Positions 46,985-56,298 of a DNA stretch of 64,000 nt are shown one piece after another. Location: the NCBI RefSeq assembly GCF_014648895.1, contig NZ_BMRZ01000001.1, forward strand, positions 992,001 to 1,056,000, written 5' to 3'. The notes under the pieces were generated by a model. It ran no database searches. It was not told the DNA's origin and worked only from the letters and a program-made list of their open reading frames with translations. Position 1 is the first letter of the stretch, and each line of letters opens with the position of its first letter. A program made the position numbers and the translations under genes. This stretch comes from Streptomyces tanashiensis (GTDB lineage: Bacteria; Actinomycetota; Actinomycetes; Streptomycetales; Streptomycetaceae).

Positions 46985-49246
46985 GTGTCTCTGAACCGCA
47001 TTCCCCGGCGCCGTCTCACGGCCGCCGTCACCGTCGTCCTCGCCCTCACGGCGGGCGCGGCCCTCACCGTCACCCCGGCGACCGCCGCCCCCGCGCCCGT
47101 GGGCGCGTCCGCCACCGCGGCCGCGGCCGCGATCACCATCGCCGACGACATCCACCTCGTCAGCGCGGGCAGCACCGGCTTCCTGAGCCGCCGGAGCCTC
47201 AACGACTACACGACCGAGTACCGGTGGACGAGCTACGCGGACGGCACCACGAAGATCCTGGACGCCCGGACCCACTACGCCGGCGGCCGCTCGGACTACG
47301 TCGTCGGCCGCAAGGAGGCCCAGTCCGGCTACACGCTGTACGACATGGCCGATCCCGGCGCCCAGCCGATAGGGATGACGTACGGCGACTCCCGCTACTC
47401 CCTCGCCGGGGTGTCCGGGCAGTCCCTGGTCATGACGGCCGTCGACAGGGACGGGGCGCTCGACGCGTTCCTCATGAGCCGCGCCAGTGGCTGGTCGACC
47501 TCGCCGACCACCCGTGACGTGCCGCTCCCGGCCGACGCGCGCGACGTACGCGTCGCGGCCACCGCCGCCGACACGGTGCTGATCCAGTACCGGCAGGGCA
47601 CCGGCGCCGAGGCCGAGTACCGCCTCGCCGCCGTCGAGCTCGCCACCGGCGAGATCAAGGAGACGGTCCAGGTCGGCACCAAGGCGCCCCGGAGCGGTGT
47701 CTACCTGACGGCCGACCGGTTCGCCTGGGTCGAGAACCCGACCGGGACCTCCGCGCAGCTCGTCACCGTCCCGCGCGGCGGCGGCGACCGGACCACCGTG
47801 CCGCTCGGCGTGACGACCCAGGGGGCGGGGCTCGACGTCGCCCTCGTGGGCGGCTGGGCGGTGACCGCGCAGCCGGGCGGCGGCAGCGCCACCGACCCGT
47901 CCGCGCAGTACCCGCTGACCGCCCGCTCCCTGAGCAACCCGACCGGCCACGTCAGGCTCCTCGACCACGTCGACTCGATGGCGACGGCCCCCGACGGCTC
48001 CGTCCTCGTGCGCGGCGGCTCGGTGGCGAGTGGCGAGGGCGTCTACCGGATCGCCGCCGACGCGACCGGCACCCCGGTCGCCTCCCTCGTCGCCACCACC
48101 GGCAGGCCGACCCAGCTCGCCGTCACGTCCACGCTCGTCCCGGGCACGGTCGACCTCGACGCCGGCGGCGACCGCGCGACGCTCGCCTGGACCCTGAACC
48201 GGTCCAACGCCCAGGGCACCGCGACCCTGCGCCACGTGGCCACCGGCAAGAAGGCGGAGCTGGCCTTCTCCGGGTACGACGGTCCGGTCAAGGCGACGAG
48301 CACCGTCACCATGAACTGGGGCGGTCTCGTCGCCCGGAACACCGGCGACATCGGCGGCTTCGCGCCCAGCGGCGACTACGTCTGGGAGCTGAGGGCCAAG
48401 CCGCTCAACGGCATCGGACCGGACCTCGTCCGGACCGGCACCTTCAAGGTCCTCCGTAAGACGGGCCTGCACGACCACACGGACAACGGCAGCCCGGACC
48501 TGCTCGCGCGCGACGCCTCGGGCCGGCTGTTCCGCGACGACACCGTGAAGACCCCGTCCTCCTCGGAGGTCTACTCGACCGGCCGGACCCGGATCGGCAC
48601 CGGCTGGCAGATCTACAACCAGCTGGAGGCCGTCGGCAACATCGCGGGCGGTGCGGCCGCGGACCTCGTCGCCCGCGACACCTCCGGTGTCCTGTGGCAG
48701 TACCTGGGCAAGGGCGACGGCACCTTCGCGGCCCGCACGAAGATCGGCGCCGGCTGGAACGCGTACAGCAGGATCACCGGCGGCAGCGACCTCGACGGCG
48801 ACGGCAGGTCCGACCTCCTCGCCACCGACACCGGCGGCGTCCTGTGGTTCTACAAGGGAACGGGCAAGTGGGACGGCGCGTTCGCGGCCCGCGTCCGGGT
48901 CGGCGCCGGCTGGAACGCGTACAACCAGATCACCGCCGTCGGGAACATCGCGGGCTCGGCCCACGGCGACCTCGTCGCCCGTGACACCGCGGGCGTCCTC
49001 TGGCTCTACCAGGGCAACGGGAACGGCGGCTTCGCCGCCCGCGTGAAGATCGGCAGCGGCTGGGGCTCCTTCACCTCCCTCGTCGGCGTCGGCGACTACG
49101 ACCGCGACGGCCTGAACGACCTGTACGCGGTCGGGGCCTCCGGCTCGCGGCTCTACTCGGGCACCGGCAGCGCGACCGGCCCGTTCAAGCCGGGCGTCTT
49201 CACCTCGGTGCACTCGGACGCGGCCTCGTTCAACTCGGTCTTCTGA
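46985..49246 (+). CDS. secreted FG-GAP/tachylectin-like repeat protein, paralogue 2
   Basis: 753 residues, GTG start with GAAGGA seven bases upstream. Signal peptide beginning MSLNRIPRRRLTAAV, N-terminal beta-rich region, Ig-like segment (LAWTLNRSNAQGTATLRH to the NGIGPDLVRTG end) and five C-terminal blades such as ARDTSGVLWQYLGKGDGTFA and TKIGAGWNAYSRI. Same architecture as paralogue 1. It has no promoter motif directly before it; the transcript probably begins at 46.49 kb. Paralogue 3 follows after 65 bp, so the two form an operon. Confidence 0.9.
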   Translation: MSLNRIPRRRLTAAVTVVLALTAGAALTVTPATAAPAPVGASATAAAAAITIADDIHLVSAGSTGFLSRRSLNDYTTEYRWTSYADGTTKILDARTHYAGGRSDYVVGRKEAQSGYTLYDMADPGAQPIGMTYGDSRYSLAGVSGQSLVMTAVDRDGALDAFLMSRASGWSTSPTTRDVPLPADARDVRVAATAADTVLIQYRQGTGAEAEYRLAAVELATGEIKETVQVGTKAPRSGVYLTADRFAWVENPTGTSAQLVTVPRGGGDRTTVPLGVTTQGAGLDVALVGGWAVTAQPGGGSATDPSAQYPLTARSLSNPTGHVRLLDHVDSMATAPDGSVLVRGGSVASGEGVYRIAADATGTPVASLVATTGRPTQLAVTSTLVPGTVDLDAGGDRATLAWTLNRSNAQGTATLRHVATGKKAELAFSGYDGPVKATSTVTMNWGGLVARNTGDIGGFAPSGDYVWELRAKPLNGIGPDLVRTGTFKVLRKTGLHDHTDNGSPDLLARDASGRLFRDDTVKTPSSSEVYSTGRTRIGTGWQIYNQLEAVGNIAGGAAADLVARDTSGVLWQYLGKGDGTFAARTKIGAGWNAYSRITGGSDLDGDGRSDLLATDTGGVLWFYKGTGKWDGAFAARVRVGAGWNAYNQITAVGNIAGSAHGDLVARDTAGVLWLYQGNGNGGFAARVKIGSGWGSFTSLVGVGDYDRDGLNDLYAVGASGSRLYSGTGSATGPFKPGVFTSVHSDAASFNSVF

Positions 49247-49311
49247 CCACGGCCGCGCCTTCCGGAGACCCCCCGGTCCTTCTTCCGAGAACAGCGAAAA
49301 GGGAAGTGAAC

Positions 49312-51552
49312 GTGAAGCACACCCGCACCTCCGGCCGTCGTCTCGCGGCCGCCCTCCTCACCCTCTCCACGGTCACCGCCGTGGCGGGGACCCTCGTCAC
49401 GGTCCCGGCCGTCGCCGCCACGCCGGCCGCCACGGCCGGAGTCACGGCCGCCGCCGACGCGACGAACCTGCCCGTCGACGCCGAGGTCGTCAGCGCCGGC
49501 ACCACCGGCTACCTCACGTCCCGCAAGGACGAGGCCGGGACCGCGATCCTGGAGTGGCACGCGTACGCCGACGGATCGGTGACATCGGTCGGCACCGGCG
49601 TCGTCGGCTACGACAGCAACTCCGACCTCCTCGTGACGGGCGACGGAAGCACCCTCTCCGTACGGGACATGAAGAACGGCGGCGCCTGGCGCGCCTCCTT
49701 CAACATCGGGGCCGAATTCCCGTCCGGCGCCACGAAGCTCGTCGGCGTGGTCAACGAGAACCTCTTCGTCAGCGTGGCGACCACCGAGGACTACCACGAG
49801 CTGTGGCAGCTCTCGAAGGCCAACGGCGTCACCAGGAAGACCAAGCTCTCCTCCCGCCCCAAGAACATCGACTACAAGGTCGTCGCCTCCTCCGGCAACG
49901 ACTTCGTCGTCCTGGGCAGCGTCCGCGAGCCGTACATCCCCACCGACCGGATCGTGTACTGGTACGCCAAGTCGAACGTCGCCAACGGCTCCGTCCTCGA
50001 CTGGGGCGGCAGCTCGGGCACCGCCGCGTGGGACCAGTCGTCCACCGGCGCCCTCACCGCCTCCTGGGAGGCGTGGGTCCGCACGGCACAGGACGGCGGC
50101 CCGGAGATCGGCGCGCACAGGCTCGGCACCGGCACGACCACCCGCATCCCCCTGACCGGCGCGCTGACCCGTGCCGTCGTCGCGGGCATCGTCGGGGACA
50201 CGGTCCTCTACGGCGTCCCGGGCACCGCCACCGCGGAGACGCCCGGACCGCTGTACGCGCGGAGCCTCACCGACGCGGCCGCCCAGCCGTACAAGGTCCT
50301 GGACAACTTCTCCAGCGTGGCCCACGCCCCCGACGGCTCCCTGCTCGTACGCGGCTTCGGCCCGGACGGCGACGGCATCTTCAGGGTCTCCGGCAGCGGC
50401 GGCGCCCGCCCGACGGTCGCTCTGGAGGCCACCACCGGCCGGGTCATGGCCGTGCGGTTCGCCGACGCCGAGGTCCCCGCCCACGTCGACCTGGAGAAGG
50501 CCGGCACCACGCTCCCCATGGAGTGGACCCTGTCGCGGGCCAACGCCACCGTGGACCTCACGCTCACGCACGTCACCACGGGCAAGAAGCTCACCAAACG
50601 CCTGGACACCCCCCTGCCGGGGAATCGTTTCACCTACGCCTGGGACGGCGTCCTGGACGGCATCAGCGCCCCCAACGGCAGCTACACCTGGAAGGCCACC
50701 GCCGCACCGACCGACGGCATCGGCGGCCCGGCGAGCATCTCCGGCAGCTTCCAGGTCGTGCGGCAGGCCAACGCGCACGACCTCAACGACAACGGCTCGA
50801 CCGACGTCATCGCCCGGGACGCCTCCGGCGCCCTGTGGCGGGACGACCTCTTCGACTGGCCGGTCGGCGGGCAGGCCGAGCCCGCCCGCCGGACGAAGAT
50901 CGGCACGGGCTGGCAGACCTACAAGCAGATCGAGGCCGTCGGCAACATCGCCGGCACCTCCCACGGCGACCTGATCGCCCTGGACGGCTCGGGCACCCTC
51001 TACCACTACCTCGGCAAGGGCGACGGCACCCTCGCCGCCCGCGTGAGGATCGGCGGCGGCTGGGGCGGCTACAAGCAGCTCGCCGGCGGCTCCGACCTCA
51101 ACGGCGACGGCCGGTCCGACCTCCTCGCCACGGACACCGCCGGCGTCCTCTGGTTCTACAAGGGCACCGGCTCCACCACCGCGCCCTTCGCCGCGCGCGT
51201 CCGCGTCGGCGGCGGCTGGGGCGGCTACAACCAGATCACCGCCACCGGCAACATCGCCGGAGGCCCGGCCGGAGACCTCGTCGCCCGCGACACCGCGGGC
51301 GTGCTGTGGCTCTACCTGGGCTACGGCAACGGCACCTTCGCGCCCCGTATCAGGATCGGCGGCGGCTGGGGCGGCTTCTCCCAGCTCGTCGGCGCCGGTG
51401 ACGTCACCGGCGACGGCCGGCCCGACCTGATCGCGTACGGATCGGCCGGCACGTCCGTCTACCGCTCGACGGGCTCCACCACCGCCCCGTTCAGCCGTCA
51501 GTCGACGTCGCTGTACGCGGGCGAGGGCACGAAGTTCACCAGCGTCGCCTGA
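49312..51552 (+). CDS. secreted FG-GAP/tachylectin-like repeat protein, paralogue 3
   Basis: 746 residues. The GTG giving MKHTRTSGRRLAAAL has AGGGAA six bases upstream; a GTG two codons earlier is too close to it. Signal peptide (about 1-38), N-terminal beta region opening with VSAGTTGYLTSRKDE, Ig-like domain ending NGSYTWKATAAPTDGIGG, then five blades with RIGGGWGGYKQLAGGSD. C-terminus LYAGEGTKFTSVA is shared with paralogue 4. No promoter motif in the short upstream gap. Confidence 0.9.
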   Translation: MKHTRTSGRRLAAALLTLSTVTAVAGTLVTVPAVAATPAATAGVTAAADATNLPVDAEVVSAGTTGYLTSRKDEAGTAILEWHAYADGSVTSVGTGVVGYDSNSDLLVTGDGSTLSVRDMKNGGAWRASFNIGAEFPSGATKLVGVVNENLFVSVATTEDYHELWQLSKANGVTRKTKLSSRPKNIDYKVVASSGNDFVVLGSVREPYIPTDRIVYWYAKSNVANGSVLDWGGSSGTAAWDQSSTGALTASWEAWVRTAQDGGPEIGAHRLGTGTTTRIPLTGALTRAVVAGIVGDTVLYGVPGTATAETPGPLYARSLTDAAAQPYKVLDNFSSVAHAPDGSLLVRGFGPDGDGIFRVSGSGGARPTVALEATTGRVMAVRFADAEVPAHVDLEKAGTTLPMEWTLSRANATVDLTLTHVTTGKKLTKRLDTPLPGNRFTYAWDGVLDGISAPNGSYTWKATAAPTDGIGGPASISGSFQVVRQANAHDLNDNGSTDVIARDASGALWRDDLFDWPVGGQAEPARRTKIGTGWQTYKQIEAVGNIAGTSHGDLIALDGSGTLYHYLGKGDGTLAARVRIGGGWGGYKQLAGGSDLNGDGRSDLLATDTAGVLWFYKGTGSTTAPFAARVRVGGGWGGYNQITATGNIAGGPAGDLVARDTAGVLWLYLGYGNGTFAPRIRIGGGWGGFSQLVGAGDVTGDGRPDLIAYGSAGTSVYRSTGSTTAPFSRQSTSLYAGEGTKFTSVA

Positions 51553-51556
51553 TCTC

Positions 51557-51584
51557 GTACAACCTTCCGATTCCCCCGCAAGTC
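51557..51584 (+). promoter_or_regulatory. ECF-type promoter motif 3
   Basis: GTACAACC at 51557-51564, GTC at 51582-51584 (in CGCAAGTCACAG), 17 bp apart. It starts five bases after the paralogue 3 stop and lies 52 bp before the TTG of paralogue 4. Confidence 0.75.
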
Positions 51585-51586
51585 AC

Positions 51587-51620
51587 AGCGGATGCGCACG
51601 GACCACCGGGCGCATCCGCT
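51587..51620 (+). promoter_or_regulatory. leader hairpin 3
   Basis: AGCGGATGCGC (51587-51597) pairs perfectly with GCGCATCCGCT (51610-51620) around a 12-nt loop, two bases after the GTC element. Confidence 0.7.
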
Positions 51621-51635
51621 TCTTGTGGGGGGATC

Positions 51636-53885
51636 TTGTACCGCGCCCGTCTCTCCGGCCGCCGACTGGCGACCGCCGTCCTCGCCCTCGCGACCGTCAC
51701 CGCCGTGACGGGAACGCTCGTCACCGCCCCGGCGGCCTTCGCGGCGCCCGTGGCGGCGCCCCTCGCGGCGCCCCTCGCGGTGAACGACACCGCCGCGGTG
51801 ACCATTCACGCCTCCGACGAGGTCGTCAGCGCCGGCACCACCGGCTTCCTGACCTCCCGGCCCGCCTGGGACGGGGCCGGCGGCAGGACCTTCGCCTGGA
51901 CGTACTTCGCGGACGGCACGACGGTCCCGCTGCCGGGCGACCGGGCCTTCGCCACCGGCTCGGACATCGCCGTCACCGGTGCCGGCACGACGTACACCCT
52001 GCGCGACATGGCGAAGCCCGGCAGCTCCCCCACGAGCATCGACCTGGCGGCCGCCCTCGGCCCCGACGCCGTCCTCGTCGGCGCGGTCGGCTCCGTCCTG
52101 TTCGCGACGAAGCCCGACACGCACGGCAGGCTCGACCTGTACCGGGTCACCGCTGCGGACGGGGCCGTCCACCAGCGGAAGATCTCGTACGGCACCCGGA
52201 ACACGGGCTACAAGATCGTGGGCTCCGGCGGCGGCGAGGTGCTCATCCTCGGCTCCGCCGACGACGGCGGGACGACGGCCTACTTCTCCACCACGTACCG
52301 GCTGTCCGGCGGTGGCACGGACGACCGCTACGAGGACACGGAGCCCGTGGACCGGTGGACGGCGGCCTCGACCGGCGGCATCACGCCGACGCACCTCGCC
52401 TGGACCGAGCGCAGGATCGACCCGAACGGCGCGTCCAGCAAGACCGAGGCCGTCGTCCACGACCGCGCGAACCACACCTCGACGCGCCACGACCTGGGGT
52501 GGACGGCACGCGTCGCCGTGGCCGGGGTCATCGACGACTGGTTCCTCTACGGACTTCCCGACGGCATCAACGGCTCCAGGGACCCGCTGAACGCCCTGGC
52601 CGCCCGCTCCGTCAAGGGAACCGCCACGGTCAAGCTCCTCGACCACTCCACCTCCCACGCCACCGCACCCGACGGCAGCGTGCTCGTGCGCGGCGGGACC
52701 GTCGCCGAGGGCGAGGGCCTGTACCGGATCTCGCTCGACACGGAGGGCACCCCGGTGGCGACCATGGTCGCGAGCGCGGGGAGGTCGACCGCGCTCGAAT
52801 GGGTCGGCCACAAGGTCCCCGAGGTTCTGGACGGCGACCGCAACCCGATCGGGACCGAGTGGACGTTCAACCGGGGCCATGTCCTCCTGGACCTCACCTT
52901 CCGACACGTCGCGACGGGCAGGACGTCCCACCAGGGGCACTACCTGCCGCTCTTCAGCGAGAGCATCCCCTGGAACGGCGTGATGGACGACGGGCTCCCC
53001 GCCACCAACGGCGACTACACCTGGGAGGCCGTGGCCGCGCCGTCGAACGGCATCGGCGGGCCGGTCACCGCCTCCGGAACCACCCGACTGGCCCGCACGG
53101 CGAACCCGCACGACTTCACCGACAACGGCTCGGCCGACCTCCTCGCACGGGACGCCTCCGGCACCCTGTGGCGGGACGACACCTACGACTGGCTCGACGG
53201 CGGTGGTCTGTACGCCGCGAAGCGCACGAAGATCGGCACCGGCTTCCAGGCGCACACCCTGATCGAAGGCGCCGGAGACCTGGCGGGCGCCCCCGCCGGC
53301 GACTTCGTCGCGCGGGACGGGTCGGGCGTCCTGTGGAGCTTCCTCGGCAAGGGCGACGGCACGTTCGCGCCGCGCACCAGGATCGGCGGCGGCTGGAACG
53401 TCTACGACAAGATCGCCGCGGGCTCCGACCTGACCGGCGACGGCCGCCCCGACCTCGTCGCCACCGACAAGGCCGGCGGCCTGTGGCTCTACAAGGCCAC
53501 CGGCAACTGGGCCACCCCCTACGCGCCGCGCACCAGGATCGGCACCGGCTGGGGCATCTACCACCAGATCACGGCCGTCGGCGACACGGTGGGCACGCCC
53601 GCCGGAGACCTCGTCGCCCGGGACACCTCGGGTGTCCTGTGGCTGTTCTCCGGCAAGGGCGACGGAACCTTCCTGCCGCGCGTCCGGATCGGCGGCGGCT
53701 GGAACGCCTTCACCCAGCTCGTCGGCATGGGCGACGCCGACAACGACGGCCGGGGCGACCTGCTCGCCTACGGCGCGGGCGGCACGTACGTCTACCTGGG
53801 CACGGGCACGGAGTCGGCGCCCTTCACCAGGATCTCCACCAGCCTGTACCGAGGCGAGGGCACGAAGTTCAACTCCGTCTCCTGA
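51636..53885 (+). CDS. secreted FG-GAP/tachylectin-like repeat protein, paralogue 4
   Basis: 749 residues, TTG start behind GGGGGGATC. Signal peptide beginning MYRARLSGRRLATAV, with an Ala/Pro run at its end; N-terminal region opens with VVSAGTTGFLTSRPAWDG, closest to paralogue 3. The Ig-like domain ends NGDYTWEAVAAPSNGIGG. Five blades follow, e.g. ARDGSGVLWSFLGKGDGTFA. One N-terminal loop has an aspartate-rich insert (ADDGGTTAYF). Own promoter motif and leader hairpin. Confidence 0.9.
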   Translation: MYRARLSGRRLATAVLALATVTAVTGTLVTAPAAFAAPVAAPLAAPLAVNDTAAVTIHASDEVVSAGTTGFLTSRPAWDGAGGRTFAWTYFADGTTVPLPGDRAFATGSDIAVTGAGTTYTLRDMAKPGSSPTSIDLAAALGPDAVLVGAVGSVLFATKPDTHGRLDLYRVTAADGAVHQRKISYGTRNTGYKIVGSGGGEVLILGSADDGGTTAYFSTTYRLSGGGTDDRYEDTEPVDRWTAASTGGITPTHLAWTERRIDPNGASSKTEAVVHDRANHTSTRHDLGWTARVAVAGVIDDWFLYGLPDGINGSRDPLNALAARSVKGTATVKLLDHSTSHATAPDGSVLVRGGTVAEGEGLYRISLDTEGTPVATMVASAGRSTALEWVGHKVPEVLDGDRNPIGTEWTFNRGHVLLDLTFRHVATGRTSHQGHYLPLFSESIPWNGVMDDGLPATNGDYTWEAVAAPSNGIGGPVTASGTTRLARTANPHDFTDNGSADLLARDASGTLWRDDTYDWLDGGGLYAAKRTKIGTGFQAHTLIEGAGDLAGAPAGDFVARDGSGVLWSFLGKGDGTFAPRTRIGGGWNVYDKIAAGSDLTGDGRPDLVATDKAGGLWLYKATGNWATPYAPRTRIGTGWGIYHQITAVGDTVGTPAGDLVARDTSGVLWLFSGKGDGTFLPRVRIGGGWNAFTQLVGMGDADNDGRGDLLAYGAGGTYVYLGTGTESAPFTRISTSLYRGEGTKFNSVS

Positions 53886-53901
53886 TTCCCGGGCGCGACA
53901 C

Positions 53902-53929
53902 GTACAACCATTCGGCCCCTTGAACAGTC
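53902..53929 (+). promoter_or_regulatory. ECF-type promoter motif 4
   Basis: GTACAACC at 53902-53909, GTC at 53927-53929 (in GAACAGTCATG), 17 bp apart, 57 bp before the TTG of paralogue 5. Confidence 0.75.
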
Positions 53930-53964
53930 ATGCGGGCATGGCGCGTTCGGCGCCATGCCCGCAT
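53930..53964 (+). promoter_or_regulatory. leader hairpin 4, 15-bp perfect stem
   Basis: ATGCGGGCATGGCGC (53930-53944) pairs perfectly with GCGCCATGCCCGCAT (53950-53964) around a 5-nt loop, directly after the GTC element. Confidence 0.75.
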
Positions 53965-53985
53965 CTCACTGGGGGATCACCGCTC

Positions 53986-56193
53986 TTGTCCCGCGCACAC
54001 GCCTCCCGCCATCGGCTCGCCCTGGCCGTCACCGCCGCCCTCGCCGTCACGGTGGGCACCCTCGTGGCCGTCCCGGCCGGGGCGGCGACCGGCGCCGTGA
54101 CGTCGGCCGCAGCCCCGGCGGCACCGCAGGACCTCGTCGCCTATCCCGGCGGATCGATAGCGGGCTCCGGCCCGTCGGGCTACCTGACCATCCGGTCCGT
54201 CGACGGGAAACTCCACTACGGGTGGACCCGTTACACGGACGGGGTCACAACCCCCCTGCCCGACGGGTCCTACACGTCGAACCAGCGGACGGACGCCGTC
54301 ACGAAGGCCGACGGGACCGTCTACACGACGTACGACATGGCCACCGGCGCCGAGACCTCCGTCATCGACATCGCCCCGCTGGGCGACGGCTTCGACCGCG
54401 CGCGGGGCGCCGGATCCGCCCTCGTCGCGACGAAGGCCAACGCCACCGGCGGCCGGGACATCCACGTCATCCGCAAGCAGCGCGGCACGCTCGTCGACGA
54501 CAAGGTGACCGGCCTCCCCGCGGACGCACTGATCACGCGCATCGAGATCGACTCCCCCGAAACCGCCGTGGTCCTCTACACGGGCACCGTGGACGGGACG
54601 CCCAGGAGCCGCGCCGCCGTGGTGGACCTCCAGTCCCACACGGTCACGGAGGAGTACGACACACAGCGGGTCACGGCGAAGAGCGACACCGCTCTTTCCG
54701 CCACTCACATCGCCTGGGTCGAGCAGCCCACGGATGTCGAGTCGACCTTGGTCATCGTCCGACGTGACAGCGGCCAGACCGAGCGCGTGCCCCTGGGCGC
54801 CGCCCAGAACGTGCCGATCGGGCTGGTGGGCGACTGGCTGACGTACGGGCAGCCGGGAGGCTACGTAGCCTGGGAGTCGGATCCTCTGCACGCTCTGACC
54901 GCCCGCTCCCTCACCACCGGCGCCACCGTCAGACTCCTCGACGACCTCACGCAGGCCGTCCCGGGTCCCGGGGGCACGCAGACGGTGCGCGGCGGAACCC
55001 TCGCCGGGGGCGAGGGCCTGTACCGCGTCTCCGTCGGGGCGGACGGCGTCCCCTTCACCGAGCAGGTGGCGAGCAGCGGCGTGCCGACCGCGCTCGCTCC
55101 GGTGAGCGATCGCGTCCCCCAGGTGATCGACTTCGACCTCACTCCCGCCCCGGTCCACCTGAGCTGGACCTTCAGCCGCAAGGCGGACGTGCGCGTGGAG
55201 CTGACGCACGACGCGACGCGGAAGACGGTGCGGCTCAGGGACCCCGCCGACGGGTCGGGCACGAACTCGGTGAGGTGGGACGGTCTGCTCGACGCGTCCG
55301 ACCACCGATTCCCCGCCTACAACGGTTCCTACACCTGGCACATGACGGCGACGCCGGCCAACGGCATCGGCCCGGCCGTGGAGAAGAGCGGCACCTTCAC
55401 GATCGTCCGCAAGCCCGTCCCGCACGACTTCACGGACGACGGCACCACCGATCTGCTCGTCCGCGACGGATCCGGCGGCCTCTACCGATACGACGCGATC
55501 TTCACCCTCGGGTCATGGCCCCATCTGGACCCCGTGCGGCTCGGCGAGGGCTTCGACGTCTACGACCAGCTCCTCGCCCCGGGAGACATCGGCGGCTCCT
55601 CGGCCGCCGACGTCCTCGGCCGCGACAGGAGCGGCGTCCTGTGGCTCTCCACAGGCGCCGGACAGACCCTCGTGGCCCGCACGAAGGTCGGCGGCGGCTG
55701 GAACATCTACAACAAGATCACGGCCGGCGGCGACCTGACGGGCGACGGCCGTACCGACCTCGTCGCCACCGACAAGGCCGGCGACCTCTGGCTCTACCGG
55801 GGCACCGGCTCGGCTGCCGCACCCTTCGCCCCGCGCACCAAGATCGGTCACGGCTGGGGCATCTACGGCAAGATCGTCGCCACCGGGAACATCGGCGGCG
55901 GCACGGCCGGTGACCTCGTCGCCCGCGACACCTCCGGTGTCCTGTGGCTGTACCTCGGCAAGGGCGACGGCACCTTCGCCGCCCGCACGCGGATCGGCGG
56001 CGGCTGGGGACCGTACAGCCAGTTCGTGGCGCTCGGTGACACCGACCGCGACGGTCGCCCCGACCTGCTCACGCAAGACCCTGCCGCAGGGGACCTGTTC
56101 CTCTACAAGGGAACCGGCAACTGGAAGGCCCCCTTCGAGCCACGCGGAGCGGTCTTCAACAGTCTCGGAGGGACCCCTCTCACCCTGTTCTGA
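53986..56193 (+). CDS. secreted FG-GAP/tachylectin-like repeat protein, paralogue 5
   Basis: 735 residues. The TTG giving LSRAHASRHRLALAV follows GGGGGA; the longer open frame reaching back into paralogue 4 is not used. Signal peptide, N-terminal beta region with YPGGSIAGSGPSGYLTIRS, Ig-like domain (WTFSRKADVRVELTHD to ANGIGPAVEKSG) and five blades. Blade two reads GRDRSGVLWLSTGAGQTL, shorter than its counterparts. Ends LGGTPLTLF, like paralogue 6. Confidence 0.9.
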   Translation: MSRAHASRHRLALAVTAALAVTVGTLVAVPAGAATGAVTSAAAPAAPQDLVAYPGGSIAGSGPSGYLTIRSVDGKLHYGWTRYTDGVTTPLPDGSYTSNQRTDAVTKADGTVYTTYDMATGAETSVIDIAPLGDGFDRARGAGSALVATKANATGGRDIHVIRKQRGTLVDDKVTGLPADALITRIEIDSPETAVVLYTGTVDGTPRSRAAVVDLQSHTVTEEYDTQRVTAKSDTALSATHIAWVEQPTDVESTLVIVRRDSGQTERVPLGAAQNVPIGLVGDWLTYGQPGGYVAWESDPLHALTARSLTTGATVRLLDDLTQAVPGPGGTQTVRGGTLAGGEGLYRVSVGADGVPFTEQVASSGVPTALAPVSDRVPQVIDFDLTPAPVHLSWTFSRKADVRVELTHDATRKTVRLRDPADGSGTNSVRWDGLLDASDHRFPAYNGSYTWHMTATPANGIGPAVEKSGTFTIVRKPVPHDFTDDGTTDLLVRDGSGGLYRYDAIFTLGSWPHLDPVRLGEGFDVYDQLLAPGDIGGSSAADVLGRDRSGVLWLSTGAGQTLVARTKVGGGWNIYNKITAGGDLTGDGRTDLVATDKAGDLWLYRGTGSAAAPFAPRTKIGHGWGIYGKIVATGNIGGGTAGDLVARDTSGVLWLYLGKGDGTFAARTRIGGGWGPYSQFVALGDTDRDGRPDLLTQDPAAGDLFLYKGTGNWKAPFEPRGAVFNSLGGTPLTLF

Positions 56194-56202
56194 CGGGTCT
56201 TC

Positions 56203-56225
56203 GGGACGGTCGCCCGGACCGTCCC
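56203..56225 (+). terminator. 9-bp hairpin after paralogue 5
   Basis: GGGACGGTC (56203-56211) pairs perfectly with GACCGTCCC (56217-56225) around a 5-nt loop, ten bases after the stop. The 44-bp stretch from 56203 is about 80% identical to 58554-58597 after paralogue 6. A partial terminator between two co-transcribed genes is likely. Confidence 0.6.
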
Positions 56226-56298
56226 GCCGACCGACCGGTCCTTCACGCGCGTCTCCGACAGGCCGGCCCGAAGCGACGGGCCCAGAGAAAGCAGACCC

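Noticed and set aside
45946..48926. Further GTACAACC matches inside paralogues 1 and 2
   Set aside because: They encode the recurrent Tyr-Asn of the blade repeats (TYN, AYN) and have no GTC at the required spacing.
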